64,000 nucleotides of DNA from Isoetes taiwanensis. Lineage: Eukaryota; Streptophyta; Lycopodiopsida; Isoetales; Isoetaceae. The DNA is taken from positions 4,681,821-4,745,820 of the forward strand of contig JAJEKV010000057.1 of assembly GCA_021234155.1 (NCBI GenBank). The letters are read 5' to 3'. The translations under genes and the position numbers were made by a program. Of this stretch, positions 1-11,857 are shown piece by piece (positions within the stretch are counted from its first letter, which is position 1; every line of letters begins with the position of its first letter). The notes under the pieces are model-generated. The model was given only the letters and a program-made list of their open reading frames with translations, made no database searches and had not been told where the DNA came from.

Positions 1-50
1 CGATCTTTTTTATAAGGTCAAACCCAGTAAGCTTCCGGAGCATCATCCCT

Positions 51-1145
51 ATGACTGCCCACGGTGCCACTTATCAGATAGGGATAACCCCACCAGTTGG
101 CCCTATCTATGGCTTGTCGCCAACAGAATTGGAGACTTTGCGGACCTGTATCGAGGAGAATCTTATAACTGGATTTCTTCCGACATTCTCAGCCACCCGC
201 AGGAGCTGCCATCTTCTTTGTTTCCAAGAAGAATGGTTCTTTGCAGTTGGTTGTGGATTATCACAACCTCAACAAGATCAATGTGCATAATCAGTATCCT
301 CTCCCTCTGATTTCAGAGTTACTTGAGCGGCTACAAGGTGCACGATAGTTCACGAAAATCGATCTTCGAGGTGCCTATAATTTTATCTGGATCAGGGAAG
401 GTAATGAGTGGAAGATAGCCTTTCGAACTCATTATGGTCATTTTGAGTATACTGACATGCCTTTCGGCCTTATCAATGATCCAAAGGTCTTTCAGTGCAT
501 GGCTAACGATATTTTTCGGGAGTTTTTGGATCTCTTTATTATCATTTATCTGGATGACATTCTGGTTTATTCGAAGACTTTGGAGGAGCATGAAGAGCAT
601 GTCCAGAAGTCCTTCAAAAGCTACAGGAACATGGACGTTATGCCAAACTGGAGAAGTGTCAGTTCGAGCAGGACAATGTCGAGTTTCTTAGCTATCTCAT
701 CACACCGCAGGGTGATTCCATGGATCTAGAGAAGGTCAGCACATTTCTTGGTTGAAAAATACTTTCCTCAGTTAAAGATGTACAATGCTTCTTGAGGTTT
801 GCCAATTTTTATCGTCGCTTCATCAAGGACTATTCAGAGATCGTCTTGCCTTTGACACATCTCACCAGAAAGGATATTCCTTTTGAGTGGACAATTGAAG
901 CAGAATCCGCATTCATCACCCTAAAGCATGCTTTTACAGCAGCACCTTATATTCTCGAAGTTGAGACATCAGATCTTGCTCCTGGCAGAATCTTGTCGCA
1001 AGAGGGAGATGATCATGAGCTACCTCCGATCGCCTATCATTCTCGCAAGTTCCAGGCTGCAGAGATCAATTATCCCATTTACGATAAGGAACTTTTAGCG
1101 ATCTTTTCAGGAGTGAAGACGATTTCTAGAAGGTTTTCCTCATAA
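51..1145 (+). pseudogene. Ty3/gypsy reverse transcriptase and RNase H, frameshifted
   Basis: The product would copy retrotransposon RNA into DNA and degrade the template. The RT amino end is at 51-170; after a frameshift the fingers and palm follow, with 'KKNGSLQLVVDYHNLNKI' near 225-280. The catalytic motif YLDDILVYSKTLEEHEEHV is intact at about 547-603. A further frame change follows near 620. RNase H runs at 792-1145: RFANFYRRFIKDYS connection, an 'ETSD' segment where the family carries a catalytic Asp, and the AEINYPIYDKELLAI helix. At least three frame changes and a stop near 348 break the gene. The family assignment is certain; function is lost. Confidence 0.9.
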
Positions 1146-1379
1146 GGTGACTGTGTATACGAACCATCACAACCTGAAATATTTTCAGTCTGCTCGAATT
1201 CTTAATCGTTGTCAGGCTCAATGACATACACAAGTGCTATCTGCTTTGATTTCGTCATCAAATTTCGGTCTGGCACACTTCAAGTAAAACCAGATGCTCT
1301 TTCTTGCAGATCTTAATTTTGAACCTAAGGCAGGGGAGCCAGGATTTGATCACCAATCACAAGTTATTCTAGGACCTGA

Positions 1380-1985
1380 TCGTTTATAATTTATGGCCAT
1401 CACTTTAATCGAGAGGTCTGATGATACATCCTTGTTGGAGTCTATTCGAGCATCTCTTTCTTCTGATCCATTGGCGCAGGATGTTATATCACATCTTGGC
1501 TCAGCATCATCTTCCTAGCAAATGAGGTTAGACTATGATCATTTTGAGGTTCGAGATGGATTTCTATTTCGCAATGGACTTTTGTATCTTCCAGATGGTG
1601 CTCCTCGACTTTTGTATCCTGTCATGATTCTCCTTTTGCCGGCCATTTTGGCATTGCCAAGACTCTGGAACTTATTGCTCGAGATTATTGGTGGCTAGGT
1701 CTCCGCCGCGTTGTTGAGACTTTTGTATACTCATGTGATATTTGCTGTCGTGCAAAAGCTCCCTAACCGATCCACATGGTCTACTTCAGCCTTTACTAGT
1801 TCCAGCCGGTCCTTGGAAGAGCATTTTGATGGATTTTATTGTTGAGCTTCTATTCTCCCAGGGCCATGATGCCATCCTTGTTGTCGTTAATCGTTTTTCC
1901 AAGATGGCGCATTTCATTCTTTGTAGTTCTTCTATCTCCAGTGAAGCTTCGGTGGTTCTCTTGCTTCGAGGGCAAGTTAGTTTCG
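1380..1985 (+). pseudogene. Ty3/gypsy integrase, truncated
   Basis: The product would insert retrotransposon cDNA into the genome. The HHCC zinc-binding domain is readable across frames at about 1550-1765: DGFLFRNGLLYLP, then HDSPFAGHFGIAKTLELI supplying the two His, then SCDICCRAK supplying the two Cys. The catalytic core begins at 1810 with [15 protein letters not shown], containing the first Asp, followed by [17 protein letters not shown]. The usual second Asp (VVVDRFSK) reads Asn. The reading breaks at about 1964-1985, before the last two catalytic residues, where the DIRS sequence starts. It is a truncated, inactive gene. Confidence 0.85.
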
Positions 1986-2168
1986 TTTAGAATGGCGAAT
2001 AAGAACATCAACGTAAGACAATGAAAAAGAAAGATCACGCCAGTTGAGGGCGAGCGCCTCAGAGATGCGCAAAGCGGCAAAGGAAAGCACGACGAGAGCA
2101 GCGCGGGCCAACGAGGGAAATGGAGCCGCGGGATGCACGAAGTGGAGAACAATAGAGCGTACATGCTG
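1980..2168 (-). pseudogene. DIRS tyrosine recombinase, catalytic-core fragment
   Basis: The minus strand reads PSLARAALVVLSFAALRISE followed by ALALNWRDLSF, then [11 protein letters not shown]. This matches the start of the tyrosine-recombinase catalytic domain: the helix with the first catalytic Arg ('GLRISE' in canonical form, here 'ALRISE'), the 'LNWRDL' strand and the 'RHSK' beta-hairpin Lys. The later His-x-x-Arg and Tyr nucleophile are missing because the sequence changes to gypsy integrase at about 1985. On the other side the reading meets the end of an LTR at 2171. The amino-terminal domain of the same family is at 11858-12380, so these are two halves of one gene separated by an insertion, with roughly 30 residues apparently missing between them. 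Confidence 0.75.
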
Positions 2169-2170
2169 AG

Positions 2171-3746
2171 TGTGACGTCCCCTACTCATATACGGTGCAC
2201 TCACCGTATACAAACAGGAGTTCATCCCCCATACCAGCTCCATACTGATACAGGGCCCTCCATATATCACTGCAACCTTGATGAGTTCCAGTGGGAAGAA
2301 TGAAGGGGTCATTTACCCTGTCTTCCTCAGGGCCTACCTAGCTGCGGAAGCGTAAACATACATGTCAGTATACAACATCAACATCACATAACCATCTCGA
2401 AGGATGGCCCATCACATATCTGCATAGACAAGATCAGTACATCACATGGGGAATCCTACCCAAGGCTCAGACTCAAGGGGATGACTGATGGCTTGGGTCT
2501 TCAGAGGTCATTGCAGACAGAATTCATGGCAAATGGATTTGGCTGGCATAAGAACATGGCTTAGGGTTGTCCACTCCATCCGCCCCTCCTGTGCACACTT
2601 TGCAGAGTAGGTTGAAAAGTGTTGGGACCTGACTGTAGCCCGCCGGATGCATAGCCAAAGGGGATACTCCTGGGTTGCATCTCCCCAGTTCCGATGGGGC
2701 AGGTAGGGATCACTCCCTCCAGAGATCTACATGCTGACTCAAGGTAACTAGAGGGCCACTGGCCTTATTCAACTTGAACCCAATGGAGAGTGACGCATCA
2801 CTCCACAGGTGTCGAGCCCATGTCTTGCCCACACGCAGTGGCAAGCCATTAGACCTAGTCCACAATGATCCCCGGTAGGCCTTACACCCCAGAAGGATCG
2901 TTCAAGAGTCAGAACACGAACCTCCTTATAAGCCAGTCTGGCCCCTTCACCCACAACCAGGTGTGGTTCTTGTACACAGGCCGAATTTACAGTGTGCTAA
3001 AGAGGCTAGCTAGGAGCATCAACTACCAGACTTTAGGGTCTCTACCCCCCTTCCCAATACAATGAGTCCACAGAGATACATCATCATACATATCACAGAA
3101 GGTTAGGTTCTTTAGTTAGAGCTTGGTATCTAGAGATCTAGATGACTGCTATGGGCAATTTAATAGGCTAAACCTACTGATTCGATGACTGGAAGATGGT
3201 TTAGGCTATTAAATTGACGAATCCCTGGCTCGCTCCTCCTGCTCTGAGCTCGACCATCCTGCTCTGCTGCTAGAAGATGAAGCTAGATTGGGAAACTAAC
3301 GAGCTGGTTCGCTCAGACAGAGTCTAGGATGCGGTTTTGACTCCTGGAGCAAGCAAAACAGAGCCCTAAAATCCTATGGACGAAAATGGAAAGTTAGGGT
3401 TTCCTTAACCTATATAGACAAAGGGTTAGGGCTAGGGTTCCCATTATCCCCTTTAGGCATGTGGGATAATTGGATATGGCCCCAGTTATATTAAATAAGT
3501 GGCCTAGGATATCCACATGGGTAAATGTGTACACATGGATAAATGTGTACACATTGACACACACATGGATAAGTGTGCATATGGGCAATTGTGCCCATAA
3601 TTAAATGCACACACCTTGCAAGTTGCCCCCTAGGGTGCTACTTGCTCGGCTACACGTTGGCGTACACGTCAGTCGGAATGGCGTGTACGCGTGACGAGGC
3701 AGTACAGTATACGTCTTAGGACAGTATACTGTGCTGGAACGTCACA
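2171..3746 (-). repeat. 3' LTR of the LARD-like element (complete)
   Basis: The repeat begins TGTGACGTCC on the plus strand and ends GGAACGTCACA, so the ends form an inverted repeat TGTGACGT and obey the TG...CA rule. Its first 380 bp match 11479-11857 closely. A TATA-like box (CTATATAGG on the minus strand) lies at about 3409-3417, at a position fitting a U3 promoter for minus-strand transcription. Length is 1576 bp. Confidence 0.85.
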
Positions 3747-3762
3747 TTCTCCCCACCTTGAA
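3747..3762 (-). other. Polypurine tract of the LARD-like element
   Basis: Read on the minus strand, AAGGTGGGGAGAA abuts the LTR start TGTGACG. The short purine run followed by 'GAATGTGACG' is a very common layout at the 3' end of gypsy-type elements and primes plus-strand DNA synthesis. It fixes the element's polarity. Confidence 0.75.
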
Positions 3763-6700
3763 ATGATGCTGTCCGCAGCATCGTGGGTCTCCCCACCTTG
3801 GGATCTTCTTAACCTGTAATCAACTTGATGTATACAATTTATTATTATTATACTTACACAATTATTAGAATTATTCTAGGGTAATGTTTAAGACATTACT
3901 GTACTATTCCATTATCCAATTAACTTATCACTCCATAACTTAATCAACGCAAGGTAATTACTAACCTTACTTAATACAACATTCAAGTTTATCAAAGTTT
4001 ATCAATTTCATACAAAATTTACACTTCTAAGGTACTCTTCATCCCTTGCAACACGTTTTAACAAAATTCGTGTTGCAAGTCTTTGCATCTTGAAATCCTG
4101 CATTAATTTTACAATATCTACAATTACATATTTACTAGCTTACACAAGATTTAAGCGATTAGTTTCAATGGTAGAAATCACAACTACTCTAGAACTATTT
4201 ATGCAAGTGCTCGTGATGCGACTCCCCGCTGGTTCTTCGTTCTCATTGGCCTCCTGGATTCACACCACGCTAGAATATTAATGTAAAGATGGTTATAAGG
4301 GAACCACCCCATCTATCTACATGAATGCATGACTAATCTCCTGGCGTAGGAAGAGGATGCTTCTTCCATCGTGGCCGTGGAGACAACGCCCTATAATGCC
4401 TATATGCCGCTCATGCCTACACCTTTAGTTGCCTGAGACGTGGAGGATAGGGTCCTTCCCGTATTTGGGCGTGAAGGATAGGGTCCTCCCCGTAGGCATT
4501 GACTAGAGGTGCTTTCCTATCAATGCATTCCTGAATGACCTCTTATCTCTCGAGGTCGTCTACTTCCATGGGACGGAAGTAGACTTTTTAATCTACCTTC
4601 CACTCATCCAAGCGGAACCGCGGTCATGCCTACATTGACATTACACCACGTCCTAGAGATCACCGTAGTGGTCCCATCATCGGTAAATACGCATGCAACC
4701 CATACCTGGCATAGGTTGCATGCGTAGATTAATCTTAACTACACATGAAACTAATCTAAACACAAATCGACATGCATGAGCCGATTTTTGCTGGCTCCTT
4801 TAATGCATGTGATTAACATAATTACCCTAAGGTAATATTTATGAATTAACATTATCATAGTATCGGATACATTACTTCCGATAGTACAATTATGTTTAAT
4901 CTAAGCTTTGCAATATTTAACGACTTTTAGATCGCGATTATTTAAACAATAACCCTGATTTAGACCTATTGTATCATAGACAAGGTTTTAATTATCATAC
5001 ACAAGAATTAGATGTGCTTCTTATTCTCTTCCTTGGGTCCTGCATTACCCTTGGAAGTATATCCCTAAGATGCACTTAAGTATATCTGAATTCTATTTTC
5101 TATTTATATTTATAAGGACCCGAGGTCATATAGCTATCCTTGGAAGGAATTGCATCCTTGCGAAGGATTAATTAACATGCTACCTCATATTACCGTTGTT
5201 ATTTAACTTATTTCCCTATGATACATATACGTACAACAATTTCTATCCAGTTATTAGGATCTATATTTAACTTATCTATAAGACACATTATAATGCATGC
5301 GCACACCTTACCTAAGGCTAGAACGCATCCACCCATTGAGCCGGCGTCGAGTAATTTTGGAGATGACTTGGTCGTTGCATTGCTCCCATAGTTTTGCTCC
5401 ACTTCATTGGTGTAGTTACCTACTATGTCAGTCTCGCACGTTGAAGGCCTCCTGAGCACTAAGGTATCGATCTATTTTACGCTCTATTCGCTTCGGCCAT
5501 TGCCGGAGTGAACTCTATTCTACGGGTCGGTCAATTCGATGCAAGTACGTTCAATCAAAAAAAAATTGAACCCTCCTACTTTCTTTGAAAAGAAAATGGT
5601 CCTGCACCCCTTCAATGACGTTGTACACAACGTCATATCTATTCTCTCCCCTTAAGAGGTTATAGGCTTCTTACTTAGCGCATTACTTTACTAGCCTTAG
5701 CTAACATATATAACCATCTAAGATGGATGCACATATTATGTTATCATTTATTTCAATATAGTTATGGGTTACCTACTTAGTTAGAACGATTCTAAACCAT
5801 AAGGTTTTGTCATGACGACAATTCCTTTTGTCTCAAAAGACTATTTGATTACTATAATTCTTATTTTAGATGTACCTTACATGTATTATTCTTTTATATT
5901 CTAGAGATTCCCCCTTTCTTAGTTATTTAAACTCTTAGAATATTCCTACCAATCGAATTGATGCCATCGTAACAAGTTGGCTGGACTTGTTAGATTACTT
6001 CTTTTCTTTCGGTTGGATTATTCTTTTGGAGGTGCTAGATTTATACATGGTCAACAATTATCCTAGTAATGATTCCTTCTTAGCGAGGAGATCAATCTCA
6101 CCAAGTGGTTTCAATACGTTGGATGACTGTTAATAATCATGTATAATTTTAGTCATCCTATGCGTTTCCTTCCCAATCCTTGACGCTTAGCTCAATATTG
6201 GGGCAATCCTTTCAGCGAGAATATCTGGCAATGCCTTCTAATCCCGATATGGATGTTGTCGTCCATACATTTAACCTACTAGGCCCCATGGCCTTAGATC
6301 CTTGAGCTTGCTAGAAGCTCATCCACTCGTTGCCTGCTTGAAGTAGCAAGGTAACGTTCTTCGAAGTAATTTCGATACTCCAGTCTCCTTGACGGTGGCT
6401 CCTCTTTGATGTAGAGGCTGGAGGCTTTGATGGCGTAGCTGATTACTTGAATCTTCCATGCCGCTTTTCAAAAGCCTGAAGGTGGCGCCGTTGAAAAAGA
6501 TCTTTCATCTTGAACTGTTTGTCTTGGCAGGTAAAGGACGACTTTGTATCCGATATTGTTTCTTCGATTCCATCGACGTCTCATATGTCTAGTCCTCTTA
6601 TTTCCTGAAGAGTGTTGAGGATGTTGATTGTTTCACCCCTGCAAATTGCCTGACATCTCTTCCTTTGATTTGTTATGCTATGGGAGGGAATGAATAACAA

Positions 6701-8780
6701 GGGAACTATATATGCAAAGCATATAGCTTACATAATTACAATTACTACTAGAGCTATTAAGTCCCCCTTGTGCCTCCCTTCGAGTTGCACACCTACTCCT
6801 TGGTAATGTCATCGGTGTTCCTCCCAGTGCAATGGTGTTGATGATCTATATCCTCCTATTTGTACGTCAGCTCGTACTTCGGGGTAGGGTAGGTGCAATG
6901 GAGATGACCACACTTCTAGGCACAGGAGAGGCACCTCGGAATGAAGGAAAGCCCAAGCAACAGGAGTCGCACTCAGAAATTCAACCTGCGAAGGAATGAC
7001 AATGCCTGCCTACCGACCACGATCTCGAGGCTTGAAGACATTCAAGAATGCCCGATTACAGCGGTCGGGTGATCCTACTCAAGCGATCAATGGCACGCAC
7101 ATCGGCAACCTTGCAACGACACATCGCATGTGGGGCGTTGGCGGTCACCGCATTCCTTACGACGGACATACACATTAAGGAGGAGCATCTTTTCAAAGGG
7201 ATCACATCGACAAACACACCGCGCGAAGCCGAAAGTGGCGAGCTCGGATCAGACATGAAGGTCAACAATAGTAGAAGCATCTCAAGGAATCCCGGAGTCA
7301 ACCACAACAAAGAAGTTTCAAGCAAAACCGAGAAGAATCAAAAGCGATAGGAGGAGGGGAAACCCTAAAAAGGAGTATAAACATTTAAGTAGATCTTCAT
7401 TAGTTGTTTTGGAAAAATGGATGAATTAAAATACCAATGTAAATGCGTATATGTCTATTGTATATCTCGGGTCTTCACATATATAGTGGAGAAACATGAG
7501 TTTAGAGTCATGTTTTACGGATTTAGCGCTTAGATCAAGAAGCTCCTTCACTTCGACTACCAAACGAGGAAGCACAACTATAGCCCAAGATCAAAATGGA
7601 AGAGCAAGTACGAGGGAGAAACGATCAGAGGCCAAGCAAACCTTCGACTCCAAACACTTTGGGAAGTGCCCTCAAGTAGAAGACCACTCGTCCATCCAAT
7701 GTCAGAATAAGAGACAACACCGGTCATGTCAAGATCATCAGCGATGCACCAGGACATCGTCAGGGCGCAACACTACCTCTTGTGGTAGTAGCAACACTTG
7801 ACGCACTTATGACACAAGTGGCCTCAACAATAGAAGGAGGAACGACCCGACATCAACGAGCCAACTAAGAAGGCAACATCTCAACGACCATAATTCCACC
7901 TTGTGGTAATATAGGGTGATGCGCTATGACACGTGTAGTAGATGGAGATGCACTTACGAAAGGCACTGGGACGAGGAGATATGCCTTCAACAACTAGGTG
8001 ATGGCTTCGTCAGGTACTCCTACCAGTAATTAGAAGAGAAGAAGCCGATCATATCTTCGACATGTGGCACGTCAAACGCCCAAGGTAGAAGCATTCGACA
8101 CCTTAACGATAAGGATAGCAACTGAAGCACCTTCAGCAAAAAGAGAGTTCAAGATAATAGCCAGGCTATTCAACGACAAGAGTATACCTAAGGCAGGTAA
8201 TTCTTCGACTCAAGGGTCAAGCTGCGCAGATATAAGGATCCATCATCCCGACAATATAGCCAGCAGGGAGGAGAGCCATGATGTTTTATTTGACAGAGAG
8301 ACCGACATGCATAGAGGGACAAAGGTCAGGAACTGAAAGCTGGAGAAGTGCTAGCAACCGACTTCTTCCACGAGCTCCCTAGAGGCAACAGGAGGATCAA
8401 AACTGACGAGCACAATCAAAACCACCGGAGGGTACCTCAAGACAAGAAGATGGCATAGCACTGAGGAACGTGACAATGTCCAAGCCATGTGACTGAGGGG
8501 ATCAAACAAGGAAGATTGGAAGCTCGATGGAGAAGCAATTAGGTGAGGCGAGGCGAGCCGATAACTTGCACGTGGACTTGCATGCAACTTGGTGAACCCA
8601 AGAATGGACGATTCAAAGAACAACTGTAGAAGAGAACAACCCTAGAGGAGTATAGCCAAAGGAAGCGTGCACAGCCTCAAGAGACGCCTCCAAACAGCTT
8701 CAAGTATCATGAAGGGGAGAACAATTACCGCCCGAGAACAGGATCAGGAAGCAGACTGAAATGTCGAAGCATCAACGACC
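3763..8780. other. LARD interior, left part: no recognisable gene
   Basis: I see no domain signature on either strand. Up to about 6.8 kb the DNA is AT-rich, with many stops in all frames. It includes a near-perfect palindrome at 5615-5636 (10-bp arms, ATGACGTTGT, 2-bp spacer). At 6900-8700 the plus strand is rich in short open stretches with an Arg/Ser/Thr-rich translation (e.g. 7496-7801, 8064-8336) that I cannot assign. Small TATA-like runs occur near 7375. If this is decayed pol, the decay is beyond what I can read. Confidence 0.5.
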
Positions 8781-8789
8781 AGCACACCT

Positions 8790-9550
8790 TTAGTTAGAAT
8801 GTGATGCAAAGCATGTTGTGCCATAGCCGACAAACATCGGAGGGCCCAAGTATTCTGGTTGCCTTTGCGTGATTTGTACCTGCTGGCTAGGTCGTCTCCT
8901 CCGTTCTTTGGATCCTATCCATTCGAGTCTCGCACTCCTTGGCTGACGTAGTAAAGTCGTCCTTCCTTTGGTTTCTAGGTGTTTCTGGGTCCCGAATTCT
9001 TGTTCGAGCGGAATATTCTCCTCCTTGATCTTGCCCCTAATGCTGATATAGGCCTTCAAGTTGGAGATGTTCCTTCCCTAATATGCATCTCCTTCCCCTC
9101 ATGGTCTCCTACTTTTTGAAACCGATGAAAGTTCTCCTGCTGGTGCAAGGGAGCTGGAAGCTCGTCCTGGTCAGCGTTAGGTGCTTTGTGGTTGCCTAGC
9201 TTAGTTGCTCCTTTTGTTGACGTTGCATGACATTCGCTTGAGCTGCTGGGCTGCAAGGTCGTGGTGGTCTTCCCTCCAGTTTCTATACGCTCTTGTGTCG
9301 CCATGACTTCTCTCCTCGACGGAAGATTATGCCCTCTGGCCTTAGCTCGTGATGCTAACGTGGCATCGATGTCTAACGTCTTCCTGCACCTGTATTTTGC
9401 TGCCTTGCGTTCTTCCATTTGAAACTCATGTGCGTCGAGTTGGTGAAGGCGTCGAGATCCTCTTTCTGATGTGAGCTCGTGGACGTGGTAGTCGGGAGGT
9501 TGACATCTAGAAGATTCTTGATGCCGTTGGTTACCAAATATTCTTCCCAT
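8790..9550 (-). pseudogene. Unrecognised ORF pair inside the LARD-like element
   Basis: Two overlapping minus-strand open frames, 9056-9550 (164 codons) and 8790-9059 (89 codons), join by a frameshift near 9057 and together form the longest open stretch in the LARD interior. The product would be highly charged and hydrophilic: Arg-, Gln- and His-rich, with segments such as KIKEENIPLEQEF and EWIGSKERRRRPSQQ. There is no zinc knuckle, protease or polymerase motif and no membrane segment. The orientation matches the element, so a degenerate gag-like protein is possible, but the similarity is compositional only and I do not assign a function. Confidence 0.35.
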
Positions 9551-9559
9551 TTGATGAAG

Positions 9560-10480
9560 ATTGTGATAGGCCGGTGGTGTCCTGTTCTACTCGTTTATCG
9601 GTTGAGGTGTTTGTCGTTGTGCTTCCCTCTCTTGGGCCTGTCTTTTCGGTCTCTTCTCCTTATCTGTCTGTACATCGGCTGGGTCCTCGATGTCTTCAAG
9701 AAGTTGCGTTGCGCTTCTAGCTCTTCTGTGGCTCTGGCCCTGTACTTCGAAAGCAACACTCGTATATCCTAGAGTCTACTACTTGAAGGGCTCTCCTACA
9801 ACATTCTGGGCTCTATAAGCAAGCAAGATGGCTCGAGCAGCATTATTGGAGACATATCTATAATCTACAAGTCTATGGACATTAGGATGTGTGGTATGGC
9901 ATGAAATGAGGGTTGTTTTGCAAAACCTCCATGATGTTTGAGGCATACTCTAAGGTCCTAGCAAAGTTGGTTTGGGGGAGTCCAATCTCTACACATGGAG
10001 TGACTTGGGCAGCTCTAGACTCTAGCTCCTTTCTAGGTATCCTAGCAATAGGGAGTGTCAATGTGGCGGCTATATAAGTCAAACTCTATTAGAAGGACAC
10101 AGAATTAGGTCAAGGTTTATGCCTTTGGCATGAGCAGAGGTGATGTACAAACAGTTGAACTTGGGTTGCTATGCTGAGGTCTAGATGACCATAACAACGG
10201 GGTGTTCTTGAGCACTTCTATCTAGGAGTAAGGCATCATCTTCGAGCCGAGAGCAATACTTGCGAGGTACTAATGGGATATGCTTCTATTTACAAACAAA
10301 CCACAGTTTGGGAAAACAATTCAAGGGTTTGAGCAATTTTGGTCATTTTGAGCTAGTGTTTGACATTTCTAGCCTAATTTGAGGTCATAAATGGATTCTA
10401 GGCTGTCTAACGGTCCTATTGCAACAAATTTCAGGCGATTTGGAGCTCTGTAGCTCAAGTTATGGAGGTTCAAAGTTTGG
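9560..10480. other. LARD interior, no recognised feature
   Basis: About 0.9 kb of mixed composition without a convincing coding region. Short frames at 9882-10082 (minus) and around 9600-9770 (plus) have no recognisable motif. Confidence 0.4.
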
Positions 10481-10481
10481 A

Positions 10482-10551
10482 GGTCTCACACATTGCGCCC
10501 AGACCAATAATGAACTTTTCATTTTCGGTCCTGGCGCGACGTGTGAGACAT
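10482..10551. repeat. Hairpin repeat, copy 1
   Basis: The left arm GGTCTCACACATTGCGCC and the right arm GGCGCGACGTGTGAGAC are imperfect inverted copies flanking an AT-rich loop. It is nearly identical to 10682-10751, exactly 200 bp downstream. Confidence 0.8.
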
Positions 10552-10681
10552 GGGCTCTAAATGGGTTAAACTTGTCCAATTTGGGTGATATAAGAGTCTA
10601 ATTCTGCTGGACTCATCGAGTTAGGCAGAATTGACCCCTTATTTGGTCGATTTGGAGCTGTTTTGGGCACTTTTGGGGCAT

Positions 10682-10751
10682 GGTCTCAGACGTTGCGCCC
10701 AGACCAATAATGAACTTTTCATTTTTGGTCCTGGCGCGACATGTGAGACAT
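10682..10751. repeat. Hairpin repeat, copy 2
   Basis: Same inverted-repeat unit as copy 1 with a few substitutions. The shared loop includes AATAATGAACTTTTCATTTT. Confidence 0.8.
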
Positions 10752-10891
10752 CCTCTCGAATTGGCCTAGGATGTCTGTTTTGACTAAAACAAAAGCTAAA
10801 ACTTACTAACTCAACTTAATTAAGTAACTTCATACACTTATAATTTACTCTAAAACACTTTGTATTAAACAAAATTTTATCATTTACGAAA

Positions 10892-11092
10892 TTAATAAGG
10901 CTCTCCTTTGATATGACTGGCTAAGTGCATATCTTTCTTCATTAGAGTTACTCCCTTGGCGTGTACTGTGCAAGATGTTGAGTCTTCAAAATGTTGGACC
11001 AGCTTCTGCTCTGATGCTTCTTGAACCTTGGTCTCCTGCTCTCGTTCTGCCCTCTCCTCTTCTTGTATCTCTCGCTCTATCTGCTCGTACAC
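10892..11092 (-). pseudogene. Short Glu-rich coiled-coil ORF in the LARD interior
   Basis: A 66-codon minus-strand frame has a strongly acidic, helix-prone amino half (EQIEREIQEEERAEREQE) and no recognisable domain. It lies about 370 bp inside the primer-binding site, where a gag start would be expected for this element. The ends of the frame are set by stops only; it may be a remnant of the gag amino end or chance. Confidence 0.25.
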
Positions 11093-11198
11093 TTCTTGGG
11101 TCTAATATACAAATCTAACTAATCCTTACCTTAAAACTCGATCTAGCATGTTACCTTTTTTTTGAAATTCATCGAGTATTAAGGTGATTATGGCCTAA

Positions 11199-11270
11199 TG
11201 TCTCGCACGATGCACCCAGGGCAAGACCTAGAGTTTAGATTTGTGCTCTGGCGCGACGTGTGAGACATTC
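11199..11270. repeat. Hairpin repeat, copy 3 (diverged)
   Basis: The arms TGTCTCGCACGATGCACCC and GGCGCGACGTGTGAGACA are conserved, while the loop differs from copies 1 and 2. Arm conservation with loop change hints that the paired structure matters. Confidence 0.7.
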
Positions 11271-11459
11271 TTGCATTAGAAAGATTTGGCTCAACTATTT
11301 TTAGTCTTTTTTTTTTATGTTTCCATTTGCTTAACTGTTACTAGCTTAGCATATACTACAAAAATGAGAAAAAAAATTCCCACTTTTTCGAGGTTTGAGG
11401 ATCCTATCAAGTTAGTACTACTGGGAGCATGGCCAGTGCTTTGCTCTTGGTCTCCAAGA

Positions 11460-11478
11460 ACATTGCTTTCGATACCTT
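11460..11478 (-). other. Primer-binding site of the LARD-like element (tRNA-iMet type, diverged)
   Basis: Immediately inside the 5' LTR the minus strand reads AAGGTATCGAAAGCAATG, resembling the plant initiator-Met primer site TGGTATCAGAGC with a few changes. Its place next to the LTR end 'CACA' supports the call and the minus orientation. Confidence 0.65.
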
Positions 11479-11857
11479 TGTGGCGTCCCCTACTCATATC
11501 TGATTGCACTCAGGTATATAAAAGCGAGTTCATCCCCATACCAGCTCCATCGCGATACAAGGCCCTCCACATATCACTTTACGCAACCTTGATGAGTTCG
11601 ATTGGGAAGAATGAAGGGTCATTTACCTGTCTTCCTCAGGGTCTACCTAGGCTCTTGAGCGTAAACATACATGTCAGTATACAACATCAACATTACATAA
11701 CCATCTCGAAGGATGGCCCATCACATATCTGCATAGACAAGATCAGTACATCACATGGGGAATCCTACCCAAGGCTCAGACTCAAGGGGATGACTGACGG
11801 CTTGGGTCTCCAGAGGTCATTGCAGACATAATTCATAGCAAATGGATTTGGCTGGCC
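11479..11857 (-). repeat. 5' LTR of the LARD-like element, truncated
   Basis: This 379-bp piece starts TGTGGCGTCCCC and matches the first part of the 1576-bp LTR at 2171-3746. Homology stops at about 11857 with TTTGGCTGG, where DIRS recombinase coding begins. Roughly 1.2 kb of the LTR, including its outer end, is deleted. Apparent plus-strand open frames across here are LTR sequence, not genes. Confidence 0.85.

Larger units (their letters stand above)
1..1985 (+). mobile_element. Ty3/gypsy retrotransposon, truncated pol fragment
   Basis: Reverse transcriptase, RNase H and integrase signatures follow one another on the plus strand in the order typical of Ty3/gypsy pol. The element is cut by the window edge on the left. 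On the right it stops inside the integrase core at about 1985, where minus-strand DIRS recombinase coding begins abruptly. No LTR is visible. Several frameshifts and stops separate the domains, so this is a dead copy. The protein style (PIYGLSPTELETLR near the start) is that of the broad gypsy group; I cannot name the lineage. Confidence 0.9.
2171..11857 (-). mobile_element. LTR retrotransposon derivative lacking recognisable gag-pol (LARD-like), nested in the DIRS element
   Basis: Direct repeats at 2171-3746 and 11479-11857 bound a 7.7-kb interior. Next to the left LTR is a purine-rich tract of minus polarity; next to the right LTR is a primer-binding-like site of minus polarity. The element is therefore on the minus strand, with its 3' LTR complete at the left and its 5' LTR truncated at the right. 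The interior carries no RT, RNase H, integrase or protease signature on either strand, as in non-autonomous large derivatives, although extreme decay is an alternative. It sits inside the DIRS recombinase gene. Most of its 5' LTR, and so any target duplication, was deleted together with some DIRS sequence. Confidence 0.75.

Noticed and set aside
11286..11831. 181-codon plus-strand frame
   Set aside because: It covers the primer-binding site and the truncated 5' LTR of the nested element; the matching LTR at 2171 lacks this frame.
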